A stretch of 62,221 nt of DNA, taken from NCBI GenBank assembly GCA_900549665.1, contig URPH01000016.1:1-62221 (forward strand), read 5' to 3'. The translations under genes were made by a program, and so were the position numbers. Positions 51,545 to 60,739 of the stretch are shown here, in pieces (the first letter of the stretch is position 1; every line of letters begins with the position of its first letter). This DNA comes from an uncultured Lachnospiraceae bacterium (GTDB lineage: Bacteria; Bacillota; Clostridia; Lachnospirales; Lachnospiraceae). The notes under the pieces are model-generated. The model worked only from the letters and a program-made list of their open reading frames with translations. It was not told the origin of the DNA and ran no database searches.

Positions 51545-52160
51545 GTGTTCTCTCCTTTGACTTAAAACCTATGTTGACCAGTTCTATTTTCATACGATAT
51601 TTCTGAATAACCTCTTCCTGTGGTTCATTCATAATAAAGATCCTGACCACAGCTTCTTTTAACATCATGATGAGCATTTCCCAGACGATTTTGATTTCTT
51701 CCATTTCATAATTCCGGTAATACTCGTCCTTCATGATATTCATAACCTTATAAAACAATCCATCCTCCTCTGTATCAAAGGGTCTGGAATGATTTCCGCA
51801 ACACTGCTCCATCTGGGAGAAAACATTTTTGCAGACATCGATAAACGGACTTTCCATTCCGACTTTTACGATGAAATTCAATCCGTCCTCGAACATTTCG
51901 AACATATCTCCCCTTTTTTCTTTTAAATAAGCCTGTATCTTTTCGCTGATCTGATTCCTGAAATCAGAAAGCAGATAAGTCTGCAGATCTGTCTTATCTT
52001 CAAAATACTGGTAAAAACTGCCCCTTGAGATCTCTGCATCCTGAATGATCCGGTTAATGGATATTTCCTGAAACGGTACTCTCGCAAATTCTTTCAGGGC
52101 GGCATCAATGATCCGCCTTTTCTTGTCCTGCGGCAGATTTATAAAACGCTCGGACGGCAT
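51537..52160 (-). CDS. TetR-family regulator of the RND exporter
   Basis: A 207-residue regulator with an N-terminal TetR helix-turn-helix (INRIIQDAEISRGSFYQYFEDK). The C-terminal ligand domain is helical and diverged. AAGGAAAG precedes the ATG. It is followed by the RND gene with an 8-base overlap, so it probably senses an exported compound and represses both. A nested palindrome lies just past its promoter. Confidence 0.88.
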   Translation of the reverse strand: MPSERFINLPQDKKRRIIDAALKEFARVPFQEISINRIIQDAEISRGSFYQYFEDKTDLQTYLLSDFRNQISEKIQAYLKEKRGDMFEMFEDGLNFIVKVGMESPFIDVCKNVFSQMEQCCGNHSRPFDTEEDGLFYKVMNIMKDEYYRNYEMEEIKIVWEMLIMMLKEAVVRIFIMNEPQEEVIQKYRMKIELVNIGFKSKERTHV

Positions 52161-52197
52161 AAGCTTCTTTCCTTTCCGGTAGAAAATTTATCAATAA

Positions 52198-52217
52198 TGA
52201 CAGGGTGTCACATGACA
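52198..52217. promoter_or_regulatory. Operator of the TetR regulator
   Basis: TGACA-GGG-TGTCA and TGTCA-CA-TGACA overlap, giving three half sites in 20 bases. It lies at about +4 to +23 of the tetR transcript. Confidence 0.65.
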
Positions 52218-52227
52218 GTCCGCCATT

Positions 52228-52256
52228 ATTATGGGGGAAGTTTTTTTGAATGTCAA
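52228..52256 (-). promoter_or_regulatory. Promoter of the tetR-RND operon
   Basis: Minus strand TTGACA (52251-52256), 17-base spacer, CATAAT (52228-52233). Start near 52221. Confidence 0.65.
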
Positions 52257-52307
52257 GAAAACAATCCTATTATTTATATATAATTTACATTCCGCACGGC
52301 GGCGCCA

Positions 52308-52336
52308 TTGACCTTTGATTTTATTTTAGGTAAAAT
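52308..52336 (+). promoter_or_regulatory. Promoter of trpS
   Basis: Plus strand TTGACC (52308-52313), 17-base spacer, TAAAAT (52331-52336). Start near 52343, so an ATG at 52343 cannot be the true start codon. No T-box is seen in the leader. Confidence 0.7.
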
Positions 52337-52372
52337 AGGACTATGTTTGATTACAGGAAAGGAAGTACAAAA

Positions 52373-53461
52373 ATGGCAAAAATTATCCTTACGGGTGACC
52401 GCCCTACCGGAAAACTTCACATTGGTCACTATGTAGGTTCTTTAAGAAGACGTGTCGAATTACAAAACAGCGGTGATTACGATGAAATTTATATTATGAT
52501 CGCAGATGCACAGGCATTGACAGACAATGCCGACAATCCGGAAAAGGTGCGTCAGAATATTATTGAGGTAGCTTTAGACTATTTATCCTGTGGTCTGGAC
52601 CCTTCCAAATCCACATTGTTTATCCAGTCCCAGATACCGGAGCTTACCGAGCTTACTTTCTACTATATGAATCTGGTTACCGTTGCAAGGCTGCAGCGCA
52701 ACCCTACCGTCAAATCCGAGATCCAGATGAGAAATTTTGAAAACAATCTCCCGGTTGGTTTCTTTACCTACCCGATCAGTCAGGCATCTGACATCACAGC
52801 ATTTGATGCAACCACTGTTCCCGCCGGAGAAGATCAGGAGCCGATGATCGAGCAGGCCAGAGAAATCGTCCGCCGTTTCAACTATATTTACGGTGATACA
52901 CTGGTAGAGCCGAGCATTCTTCTTCCCGAAAATAAATACTGCCTGCGTCTTCCGGGTACAGACGGCAACGCCAAGATGAGCAAGTCTCTCAACAACTGTA
53001 TTTATTTATCCGACCCGACAGAGGTTGTAAAGGACAAGATCAAAAAGATGTTTACCGATCCCAACCATCTTCGTGTGGATGATCCCGGTCAGGTTGAAGG
53101 CAACCCGGTATTTATTTACCTGGAAGCTTTTGCAAAGGACGAGCATTTCAAAAAATTCTGGCCCGAATATGAAAATCTGGATGCGGTAAAGGCTCACTAT
53201 TCCCGTGGCGGACTTGGTGATGTCAAAGTCAAGAATTTCTTATTTGCTGTCATGGAAGATACCCTTGCTCCGATCCGCGAGCGCAGAAAACAGTACGAAC
53301 AGGATATCCCCAGCGTACTTGAGATCCTGCGTCAGGGCAGCATCAAGGCCGAAGCTAAAGCAGCCAAGACCTTGGAGCGTGTTAAAAACTCCATGAAGAT
53401 CAATTACTTTTCTGACCAGTCTTATATTGATGAGCAGGCAAAGAAGTATGCGGAGAAATAA
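52373..53461 (+). CDS. trpS: Tryptophanyl-tRNA synthetase
   Basis: A 362-residue class I synthetase that charges tRNA-Trp. The HIGH motif is HIGH at residues 16-19 and KMSKS is present in NAKMSKSL. The start at 52373 follows GGAAAGGAAG; the upstream ATG at 52343 lies at the predicted transcription start. It is one of few plus-strand genes and has its own promoter and terminator. No amino-acid-dependent leader is visible. Confidence 0.95.
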   Translation: MAKIILTGDRPTGKLHIGHYVGSLRRRVELQNSGDYDEIYIMIADAQALTDNADNPEKVRQNIIEVALDYLSCGLDPSKSTLFIQSQIPELTELTFYYMNLVTVARLQRNPTVKSEIQMRNFENNLPVGFFTYPISQASDITAFDATTVPAGEDQEPMIEQAREIVRRFNYIYGDTLVEPSILLPENKYCLRLPGTDGNAKMSKSLNNCIYLSDPTEVVKDKIKKMFTDPNHLRVDDPGQVEGNPVFIYLEAFAKDEHFKKFWPEYENLDAVKAHYSRGGLGDVKVKNFLFAVMEDTLAPIRERRKQYEQDIPSVLEILRQGSIKAEAKAAKTLERVKNSMKINYFSDQSYIDEQAKKYAEK

Positions 53462-53483
53462 AATATATTTTTAATAATTGGAC

Positions 53484-53525
53484 AAAAAAAACCACCGATG
53501 TTTATAAAACATGGTGGTTTTTGTT
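53484..53525. terminator. Bidirectional terminator between trpS and the DUF6773-like gene
   Basis: AACCACCGATGTTT pairs with AACATGGTGGTT around ATAA, flanked by an A-tract and a T-tract. It would stop trpS and the convergent gene. Confidence 0.88.
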
Positions 53526-53533
53526 ATGATCAT

Positions 53534-53995
53534 CTATTCTTCATCCTCTTTTTCCAGCTTTTCCTGTCTCTTCTTATACACGGATGCACAGACACTTAAT
53601 GCGGCAAAGCACAATACCATAACTATAATACCTGTGAAAATAGCGGCTGCAACAGAACCGACAGGCTTGTGATAATTGCGAAAGCTTATAATAAACTGTA
53701 CAACTCCCATCAGCAGTCCTGCCAGTACACTCATCAAAATATTATCTTTGAAATTCGGCTTTAACGCACGATCCCAGATACCGGCTTTGATACATCCAAT
53801 CACCATATATAAGCAAATTCCCATAAATACGATCCACTCCGGAAGCATAAGCTTATAATCAGCATCCGGTCCATATATGGCAAGCTGTATGATCAAAGCT
53901 GCAGCAAGTCCCCAGAAAGCAAGCCAGTATCCTCTGCTTTCAATGTGTAAAAGCCTTTGTTCCTGCATTTCATCTAAATTGTTTCGTCTTTTCAT
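53534..53995 (-). CDS. Small membrane protein, DUF6773-like
   Basis: A 153-residue protein with four helices and charged ends (MKRRNNLDEMQEQRLLHIES...KKRQEKLEKEDEE). I tentatively recall this as DUF6773, often paired with a short XRE regulator. GGGAGG precedes the ATG at 53995. It lies one base after the stop of the XRE gene, which suggests coupling. Function unknown. Confidence 0.65.
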   Translation of the reverse strand: MKRRNNLDEMQEQRLLHIESRGYWLAFWGLAAALIIQLAIYGPDADYKLMLPEWIVFMGICLYMVIGCIKAGIWDRALKPNFKDNILMSVLAGLLMGVVQFIISFRNYHKPVGSVAAAIFTGIIVMVLCFAALSVCASVYKKRQEKLEKEDEE

Positions 53996-53996
53996 A

Positions 53997-54194
53997 TCAA
54001 TCTTCCTCCCAAAATAAATCATCTAATGTCTTTCCCAATTCCTTGCAGATTGCGATACAAAGCTTCAATGTCGGATTGTAATCTCCCGATTCGATCATGC
54101 CGATCGTCTGTCTGGTCACGCCAATCCGCTTTGCCAGATCTGTCTGGGAAATATCCTGTTCCATTCTCGCAAGCTTCATTTTTAAATTTTTCAA
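53997..54194 (-). CDS. XRE-family transcriptional regulator (short)
   Basis: A 65-residue Cro/CI-type helix-turn-helix protein (QTDLAKRIGVTRQTIGMIESG), of the compact type that precedes a membrane protein gene. The most likely start is TTG at 54194, six bases after AGGTGG; a TTG at 54200 is possible. It has its own promoter and probably controls the pair. Confidence 0.85.
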   Translation of the reverse strand: MKNLKMKLARMEQDISQTDLAKRIGVTRQTIGMIESGDYNPTLKLCIAICKELGKTLDDLFWEED

Positions 54195-54234
54195 TATCAA
54201 CCACCTACTTTTTCTCTTGTTTCTTTATAAGCCT

Positions 54235-54263
54235 ACTATACAATTATATCTTGCTTATGTCAA
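54235..54263 (-). promoter_or_regulatory. Promoter of the XRE/DUF6773-like pair
   Basis: Minus strand TTGACA (54258-54263), 17-base spacer, TATAGT (54235-54240). Start near 54228. Confidence 0.75.
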
Positions 54264-54325
54264 GTATATTTTACATATAATAATTTTATTTTGCATTTCT
54301 AATCCTATAGATCAGTTATTGCTAA

Positions 54326-54412
54326 GTTGTTATACTATCACTTGCCACAGTTTTCGGTATTCTTCTCAATGTCGGATTTTACATCTGGTGCAATAAAAGA
54401 AAAGTACAATAA
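54326..54412 (+). pseudogene. Possible remnant of a membrane protein C-terminus
   Basis: In the 329-base gap between the XRE gene and the acyltransferase, one frame opens after a TAA and gives 28 residues (VVILSLATVFGILLNVGFYI then WCNKRKVQ and a stop). This looks like a final membrane helix with a positive-inside tail. There is no start codon or ribosome site. It may be the end of a decayed gene; chance is also possible. The rest of the gap holds the XRE promoter and a TATAAT before the acyltransferase. Confidence 0.25.
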
Positions 54413-54529
54413 CCACCGAGTGCAACGATTTTTAACAAAAAACGGCTGTTTCTGTTAAGAACGGTTGGTCGTAGTCAGATTTTTTTGGTGTTATAATATG
54501 TTAAAAGTAGTTGCAAAGGTGGTAATAAT

Positions 54530-55654
54530 ATGAATAATACAGACCTGACAAACCATAAAACGACCCATAATCCCACAAGAAAGCTGTACCTTGATAACAT
54601 CCGCTGGATCACTGTTTTTATCGTCGTAATCTATCATGTGATCTACATGTTTAACGGTGTACAGCCCTTCGGTGTTATCGGAGCCTTCCACGAAAATCAA
54701 TGGCAGGATGCCTTCCAGTATCTGGTATATCCATGGTTTATGGCGCTTTTATTTGTCGTATCCGGCATGAGTGCCCGATATTATCTGCAAAATCATACAC
54801 ACAAAGAGTTTGTAAAGGATAAAACCCGCAAATTGCTCGTACCGTCTACAATCGGACTTTTTGTATTTCACTGGATTCTGGGATATTATAATATGAAGAT
54901 CGGCGGAGCCCTTGACGGCTTATCGGCTGTTCCAGGCCCCATTCTTTATGTTATTATGACATTGTCCGGTATCGGGGTGCTCTGGTATATTCAGGTTTTA
55001 TGGATTTTTTCTATCTTACTTTTATGGATTATCAGGATTGAAAAAGACCGGCTGTGGAAGCTCTGTGCCCATACACCGGTCCAGCTGATCGTTGTAATGA
55101 CCGTCTTTGCCTATGGATTTGCACAGATTTTAAATACACCTGTTGTTACCGTTTACCGCTTTGGCATTTATGGCTTCTGTTTCTTTGCGGGATACTTTCT
55201 TTTTTCACATGATGAGGTCATACAGCGGTTGGAAAAATGGTGGTATCTGTGGGATGTGACCGCCATCGGTCTGGGAATTGCATATACCGTCATCTATTTT
55301 GGCGAAAATTATGCCACAGAGCCTGTGATCAACAATGTACTTGCCTGCTCCTACTGCTGGTTTGCAATCCTCGCCATCCTCACGACCATGAAAAAATACG
55401 GAAATAAGGTCAATTCCTTTACTGCATGGATGTCCAAAAAATCCTGGGGACTATATATTTTTCACTATCTCCCCCTTGCCATGGTATCCTACTACCTGCA
55501 CATTTACGCTCCCGGAATGTCACCTGCCATTGTATATATTCTGGTAGGGATCAGCGCTTTTTTGGGCGGTTATCTGTTATATGAAATAATAAGCAGGATT
55601 CCCCTCATCAGATGGTGCGTGCTGGGAATCAGAAAGGAGAAAAAACATGTTTAA
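54530..55654 (+). CDS. Acyltransferase 3 family membrane protein
   Basis: A 374-residue protein with about ten membrane helices. The first helix block (LYLDNIRWITVFIVVIYHVI) with its conserved Arg and His is the Acyltransferase_3 signature. Members transfer acyl groups to sugars, lipids or cell-wall glycans; the acceptor is unknown. AAAGGTGG precedes the ATG. It overlaps the downstream XRE-AbrB gene by 8 bases. Confidence 0.85.
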   Translation: MNNTDLTNHKTTHNPTRKLYLDNIRWITVFIVVIYHVIYMFNGVQPFGVIGAFHENQWQDAFQYLVYPWFMALLFVVSGMSARYYLQNHTHKEFVKDKTRKLLVPSTIGLFVFHWILGYYNMKIGGALDGLSAVPGPILYVIMTLSGIGVLWYIQVLWIFSILLLWIIRIEKDRLWKLCAHTPVQLIVVMTVFAYGFAQILNTPVVTVYRFGIYGFCFFAGYFLFSHDEVIQRLEKWWYLWDVTAIGLGIAYTVIYFGENYATEPVINNVLACSYCWFAILAILTTMKKYGNKVNSFTAWMSKKSWGLYIFHYLPLAMVSYYLHIYAPGMSPAIVYILVGISAFLGGYLLYEIISRIPLIRWCVLGIRKEKKHV

Positions 55655-56081
55655 GGATAATCTGATATCTCTTCGTAAAAATCTCAATCTTTCACAGGAT
55701 GAGCTGGCAGAAAAAATCGGTGTTTCCAGACAGACCCTGTCAAAATATGAAACCGGCGAATCCCTGCCGGATATTGAAAAATGCCGGCTTTTGGCCGATG
55801 TTTTCGGTGTCAGTATGGATGATCTGACCAATTATGATAAAGAAGATACCGATAATCTGGGCCTTGGAGTGCCGCCCAAGGGAAAACATATCTTTGGCAT
55901 CGTCAAAGTCGGAGATAAAGGTCAGATCGTCATTCCAAGCAAGGCCCGGAAGATCTTTGGCATAAATCCCGGTGACAATCTGATCGTACTGGGTGACGAA
56001 GGTCAGGGCATTGCCATTATCAAAGAAAAAGGGCTGTTGGATCTGTTAAATGCGGGCAGACATAAAAATACCGATCTCTGA
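55647..56081 (+). CDS. Two-domain regulator: XRE helix-turn-helix fused to AbrB/SpoVT domain
   Basis: A 144-residue protein. Residues 1-60 are an XRE domain (QDELAEKIGVSRQTLSKYE). Residues 84-130 are an AbrB/SpoVT-like swapped-hairpin domain (VGDKGQIVIPSKARKIFGI). Each type binds DNA on its own, so the protein may bridge two sites. AAAGGAG precedes the ATG. It overlaps the acyltransferase, which it may regulate. Confidence 0.82.
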   Translation: MFKDNLISLRKNLNLSQDELAEKIGVSRQTLSKYETGESLPDIEKCRLLADVFGVSMDDLTNYDKEDTDNLGLGVPPKGKHIFGIVKVGDKGQIVIPSKARKIFGINPGDNLIVLGDEGQGIAIIKEKGLLDLLNAGRHKNTDL

Positions 56082-56152
56082 ATGTTTCCTTGATAAGACA
56101 TTCAAAAATCGGTATCTGTCATCATTTATTTATGCATTGGATATTGTAATGC

Positions 56153-57040
56153 TCAGGCTTCCAGATATTTCTGGTATTTTTCATTGATCTCATCCTGATA
56201 TACAAAGGCTACGATTCCGGGGCCGGTATGTGCACCGATCGCGCAGCCGATACGGGTCTCCATAAAGCCTTTTACGTGCAGCTCTTCCTGTAAAAGAGCC
56301 TTTAATTTCTCATAGCTTTCCGGCTCAACCCCATGTGCTACACCAATGATCTGTCTGTCAAAATCAGCACCCTTTTCCTTTCCGATTTCCACAATTCTCT
56401 TGATTGCACGATGCCATCCACGTACCTTTTCTGTTGCCTGAAGCGCACCGTTTTCATCTACTTCAATGATCGGCTTGATATCAAGCATCGTACCGGCAAT
56501 CGCTGATGTCCTGCTGATACGGCCGCCCTTCATCAGATAATCCAGTGTACGGACAGCTACCGCATGCTTCATATGATCACAGAAATACTGGGCAGCTTCG
56601 ATCAGTAAATCCTTGTCCGCACCGTTTCTCTGCATGGTCAGCAGCTTATAAACAACCAGACCAAATCCCATAGATGCACACTTGGAATCTATAATGGTGA
56701 TCTTGAAATCCGGATATTCTTCTATAATTGCTTCCTTAGCCAGATTGGCAGCCTGGAAGGTACCGGCAATTCCGGTTGAAAAACAAATATACAGCACTTC
56801 ATCCCCCGCCTGTGCAAACGGTCTGAAATGCTCCTGAAACATATACTGGCTGACATGATATGTCTTAATATCTTTTCCTTCTGCCTGGATCCTGTAAAAA
56901 TCATCCGGGAAGATAGTCTCTCCGTCAAAATAATCGGTTCCCTCGATTGTAACCGGTGTCGGAATGACATGCAGATCAAATTCCTCAATGATCTCTTTGG
57001 AAACGTCTGATGCCGAATCGGTAATAATCTTAAAAGCCAT
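56153..57040 (-). CDS. DegV family fatty-acid-binding protein
   Basis: A 295-residue DegV (FakB-like) protein (TDSASDVS start; DYLMKGGRISRTSAIAGTML). It is a second DegV in the window, about 12 kb from the other. The ATG at 57040 was chosen; an upstream ATG at 57061 lies in the ribosome-site region. Likely binds a fatty acid for the Fak kinase system. It lies 70 bases after the aminopeptidase P gene on the same strand. Confidence 0.9.
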   Translation of the reverse strand: MAFKIITDSASDVSKEIIEEFDLHVIPTPVTIEGTDYFDGETIFPDDFYRIQAEGKDIKTYHVSQYMFQEHFRPFAQAGDEVLYICFSTGIAGTFQAANLAKEAIIEEYPDFKITIIDSKCASMGFGLVVYKLLTMQRNGADKDLLIEAAQYFCDHMKHAVAVRTLDYLMKGGRISRTSAIAGTMLDIKPIIEVDENGALQATEKVRGWHRAIKRIVEIGKEKGADFDRQIIGVAHGVEPESYEKLKALLQEELHVKGFMETRIGCAIGAHTGPGIVAFVYQDEINEKYQKYLEA

Positions 57041-57110
57041 AAAAATGGTTTCTCCTTTCATGGATCATATAAAATGATTCCTCTAACTATGCGGCAATAA
57101 AGCAACCGGC

Positions 57111-58931
57111 TTATAAAATTGGTCTTGTAACCTCACAAAGCCAATCGTATTCTTCTTTATTTAAACACAGACCTATTCTATCACATACCTGCCTGTGATA
57201 GGTATTTAAAATTGTTTTTTCTGCAAAATTTAATAACTTTTCATCAATTGCGTCCCGGTCAAAGGGCACAAAGGTCAATGGACGGAAGCCGTAAACTCCG
57301 TTTCCTTCTTCCACGCACTCGATCAGGCTTTCCAGTCGAATGCCGTATTTTCCCTCGATATACAATCCCGGCTCATCGGAAGTGACCATGCCCGGCTCCA
57401 TCGCCGTCACGCTGACGGCAGTATTTCCCCTTGGGGTACGGAATGCATTCGGTCCCTCATGAACACTTAAAATATAACCAACTCCATGTCCGGTTCCATG
57501 ATTGAAGTCCAGGCCCTCTCTCCACAAAGGCTCTCTGGCAATCGCATCCAGACTGTAACCGGTCACACCCTTTATAAATTTTGCTCCCAAAAGATTCAGA
57601 TGGGATTTCAAAACCAGTGTGTAATGCTTTTTCTGTTCATCCGTCAGCTCATCCGCGCCTGCCATCGCAACCGTACGTGTGATATCCGTTGTTCCACACA
57701 TATAATGCGCTCCGGTATCGGAAAGCAGAAAGCTTCCGGCTCCGACTGCTGCATCGGTCTCTTTGGTCGCAGAATAATGAACGATCGCACCATGCGGTCC
57801 ATATGCCATAATCGGATCAAAGCTTTCTTCCAGAAACTGTGGATTCTGCTTCCGGTATTTTAACAGGATCTCTGCAAGCTGCATTTCCGTAAGCAGGGGC
57901 TCTGTCCAGACCCCATTGCGCACAGCATCCCTGTAATTTTTTAAGAAAAACAAAAACTTGGTAACGGCAACACCGTCAAAGATATGTGCCTCCCGGATAT
58001 TTTTAAGCTCTGTTTCATTTTTAATCGCTTTTTTAAGCTCCGAAGGATTGGGCCGGTTGATGATCTCATTGTGATTTTGTGAAATTGCCTGAAGCAGGGC
58101 TGCATTGACGATGCTTTCATTTAGCAACACTCTCTGATTGTTAAATCCGGTAACAAACGAATAAATATCATTGTAGCTTCTAAGCTCCATGCCTTCCATC
58201 CGGGATAGATCAATACCCTTTAAGGCATCAGCATCGGCAAATAACATACACTGACCGGCCGTGATCACAAGATATGATAAAAATACCGGATCACAATGGA
58301 TGTCATTTCCACGCAGATTGAGGACCCACGCAATATCCTCCAAGGAGGTCAGGATATGAACCGTCGCCCGGAGCTTTTTCATATCCGACCGGATTGCCGC
58401 AATTTTATCCGCCGCGCTGACACCTGCTTTTTCCATCGGCAGTTCCCATACCGGATGAAAAACAAGCTTTGGCCGGTCCTCCCAGACCCTGTCGACCAGA
58501 TCATAACGGCTTTCTATTGCAAGCTTCTTTTCTTCTTTGGCAAATGCCTCTTTTAATTTTTCCACAAACCCGGCATTGACACATCTTCCGTCAAATCCGA
58601 GGATATCGCCGCTCTGCAGCTTTTTTGAAAGAAATTCCGGTATTGATAAAACCCCCGGCTCCCGATCCTTCATCAGCTCTATTCCGGTATCGGAAAGCTG
58701 CTCCCCGGCCTGTAAAAAATATCTGCCATCAGTCCACAGACCTGCAAAATCCTGTGTGACTACCATGGAACCTGCGGACCCGGTAAAGGAAGACATATAT
58801 TCCCGGCATTTGAAATAATCACATACATACTCCGAGCCGTGAAAATCATCTGTTGGAATATAATATGCCGCAATATGTTCTTTTTGCATCTCATTTCGGA
58901 GTGCAGCTATTTTTTCTTTGACTGACAACAT
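57111..58931 (-). CDS. Xaa-Pro aminopeptidase (aminopeptidase P, long form)
   Basis: A 606-residue M24B peptidase that removes an N-terminal residue before proline. The long, two-creatinase-domain form has the metal ligands in the C-terminal half: LLSDTGAHYMCGTTDITR (two Asp), HGTGHGVGY (His), and later Glu residues near MVTSDEPG and IRLESLI. GAAGG precedes the ATG. No signal peptide is seen, so it is cytoplasmic. A structured repeat lies upstream. Confidence 0.92.
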   Translation of the reverse strand: MLSVKEKIAALRNEMQKEHIAAYYIPTDDFHGSEYVCDYFKCREYMSSFTGSAGSMVVTQDFAGLWTDGRYFLQAGEQLSDTGIELMKDREPGVLSIPEFLSKKLQSGDILGFDGRCVNAGFVEKLKEAFAKEEKKLAIESRYDLVDRVWEDRPKLVFHPVWELPMEKAGVSAADKIAAIRSDMKKLRATVHILTSLEDIAWVLNLRGNDIHCDPVFLSYLVITAGQCMLFADADALKGIDLSRMEGMELRSYNDIYSFVTGFNNQRVLLNESIVNAALLQAISQNHNEIINRPNPSELKKAIKNETELKNIREAHIFDGVAVTKFLFFLKNYRDAVRNGVWTEPLLTEMQLAEILLKYRKQNPQFLEESFDPIMAYGPHGAIVHYSATKETDAAVGAGSFLLSDTGAHYMCGTTDITRTVAMAGADELTDEQKKHYTLVLKSHLNLLGAKFIKGVTGYSLDAIAREPLWREGLDFNHGTGHGVGYILSVHEGPNAFRTPRGNTAVSVTAMEPGMVTSDEPGLYIEGKYGIRLESLIECVEEGNGVYGFRPLTFVPFDRDAIDEKLLNFAEKTILNTYHRQVCDRIGLCLNKEEYDWLCEVTRPIL

Positions 58932-59012
58932 GTTTCTGCCTTCTTTCTCTGATATTAATTTCTCCTTTGCTTCTGATATCTATGCTAAAAGGACGCTGGT
59001 TTTTTGATTGCA

Positions 59013-59105
59013 ATATCATATGATATCAGGGTCAAAAAGTCGTTCATGCTTATACGATAGGACTTTTGAACCTGGGAATTGCGAAAGCCGGTTCGCAGCG
59101 GAGCA
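59013..59105. repeat. Structured interspersed repeat, copy 2
   Basis: About 93 bases matching copy 1 at 2743: ATATGATATCAGGGTCAAAA, then AGTCGTTCATGC, GATAGGACTTTTGAACC, and the end GCAGCGGAGCA. AAAAAGTC and GACTTTT can pair. It fills the gap between aminopeptidase P and the flippase, ending two bases before the flippase stop. Shorter than copy 1 by an internal segment. Confidence 0.65.
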
Positions 59106-59106
59106 T

Positions 59107-60738
59107 TTAATGTATAAAATGAAGCTTTTTAAGCAGCTTCGCAAGCTTTTTACCCTTGGGCATTGCCTCAATATCTTCTTTTGTCAGGACACCAAGCCTC
59201 AACACCAGCACGCCATACACACAGGCAGCAATGATGATCGCGATGATCAGGGATATCAGGTTGCTTCCCGATATTTTGTGCATAGCCTGATAAACAAAAT
59301 AAGCACATACGCCCATAATAACCGATGCGATCATGGGCAGTACAAAGATTTTTTTGATATTCTGTCTGTAGCCTAAATATTTGCGCACTGCCAGCTGATT
59401 GAGAACACACATAAGCAGCGAATAAACGATCGTGGCAATCGCAATACTATATAAATTCAGATTGGTAAATAACAGGCACGGTACTAAAACAACAGTCTGG
59501 GCAGCAAGTGCAATGGCCGCATGATAAACCGGTGCAGTAACCTTTCCAATTCCCTGAAGCACCGCATTGGTCAGCGTGGAAAGTGAATAAAAGATGACCG
59601 TAATACTCAGAGCCCGCAACAAAGATCCTGCCAATGCAATATTGGTCTGTCCCGGAAACAGAAACCCGACAACCGGCTCTGCTAAAACAAAAATACCGAC
59701 AGCCGACGGAATGGCAATGAGCATCGTTGTAAGAATTGCCGTATGGACCTTTCCTTTTGTTCCACCGATATCTCCGGTTGCAAATTTACCGGATACACTC
59801 GGTATCATTGCAGCAGACATGGCAGATGAAATGGCAATCGGAATATTGGAAATGACAACAGCCTTTCCGGAATAAACCCCATACCAGACAGCGATCTGCG
59901 ACACATCCACATGCTTTACCAGCTTGAGAATTTTACGATAGATCGTCTCATCCAGAGAAGTGCTGAAATTGTAAATAAAAGTACTCAGAATAAACGGTGT
60001 TACCAGCGCAAAGATAATGCCAAAAATCTCCTTATAGCTAAGTATATCCTTGTGGTCATCCTTTGCAATACGCTCGCGGATCTCTTTTTTGTTGATGCCA
60101 TACATAAGCACCATAAATGCCAGAGCGATCAACACACCGGCTCCTGTACCGAGCGCACTACCCATAGCTCCGTACACTGCCTGTGTTGATGCATCCTTAT
60201 CAATGACTAACTGCTTGAGCAGATAAGCCGCCATAATACTGATAACAGCATTTAAGATCTGCTCCAAAATCTGGGATATTGAGGTCTGCACCATTGTCTT
60301 GTGCGCCTGAAAATAGCCTCTCAATACACCCAAAAGCCCGGACACAAAAATAGTCGGAGAGAAGATCCGAAGAACCATGACTGCTTTCTGCTCAACTAAA
60401 AAACGTGCACCGAAAAATGCAAACAGACTCGCAACTCCGCCAACAACAATAACATAAATAAAAGCACAATAAAAAATCCTCTGTGCATTTTTATACTGCT
60501 TCAATGCCAGTTTTCCCGCTATAACCTTGGAAATCGCCGCAGGAATCGAATACGAACTGATCAACAGGATGATCGTATAAATATTGTAGGCTGAACCATA
60601 ATAGCCATTTCCTTCATCCCCGATGATCGCTGCCAAAGGACTTCTATATAAAATTCCGATTATCCTGCAGATAATACCGGCCATTGCCAGAATACCGGCC
60701 TGCATGATAAAACCATCGCTTTTCTTTTCCAGACTCAA
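59107..60738 (-). CDS. MurJ/SpoVB-type lipid flippase (MOP superfamily)
   Basis: A 543-residue protein with about 14 membrane helices. The N-terminus (FIMQAGILAMAGIICRIIGILYRSP) matches SpoVB/MurJ-type polysaccharide flippases. It probably flips lipid II or an exopolysaccharide precursor. The start is TTG at 60738, one base after the GNAT stop, with AGAGGAAG inside the end of that gene. The basic tail (KGKKLAKLLKKLHFIH) faces the cytoplasm. Confidence 0.88.
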   Translation of the reverse strand: MSLEKKSDGFIMQAGILAMAGIICRIIGILYRSPLAAIIGDEGNGYYGSAYNIYTIILLISSYSIPAAISKVIAGKLALKQYKNAQRIFYCAFIYVIVVGGVASLFAFFGARFLVEQKAVMVLRIFSPTIFVSGLLGVLRGYFQAHKTMVQTSISQILEQILNAVISIMAAYLLKQLVIDKDASTQAVYGAMGSALGTGAGVLIALAFMVLMYGINKKEIRERIAKDDHKDILSYKEIFGIIFALVTPFILSTFIYNFSTSLDETIYRKILKLVKHVDVSQIAVWYGVYSGKAVVISNIPIAISSAMSAAMIPSVSGKFATGDIGGTKGKVHTAILTTMLIAIPSAVGIFVLAEPVVGFLFPGQTNIALAGSLLRALSITVIFYSLSTLTNAVLQGIGKVTAPVYHAAIALAAQTVVLVPCLLFTNLNLYSIAIATIVYSLLMCVLNQLAVRKYLGYRQNIKKIFVLPMIASVIMGVCAYFVYQAMHKISGSNLISLIIAIIIAACVYGVLVLRLGVLTKEDIEAMPKGKKLAKLLKKLHFIH

Positions 60739-60739
60739 T

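Noticed and set aside
52343..52372. Upstream ATG as the trpS start
   Set aside because: It lies at the predicted transcription start, with no ribosome site, and the added residues do not match the family.
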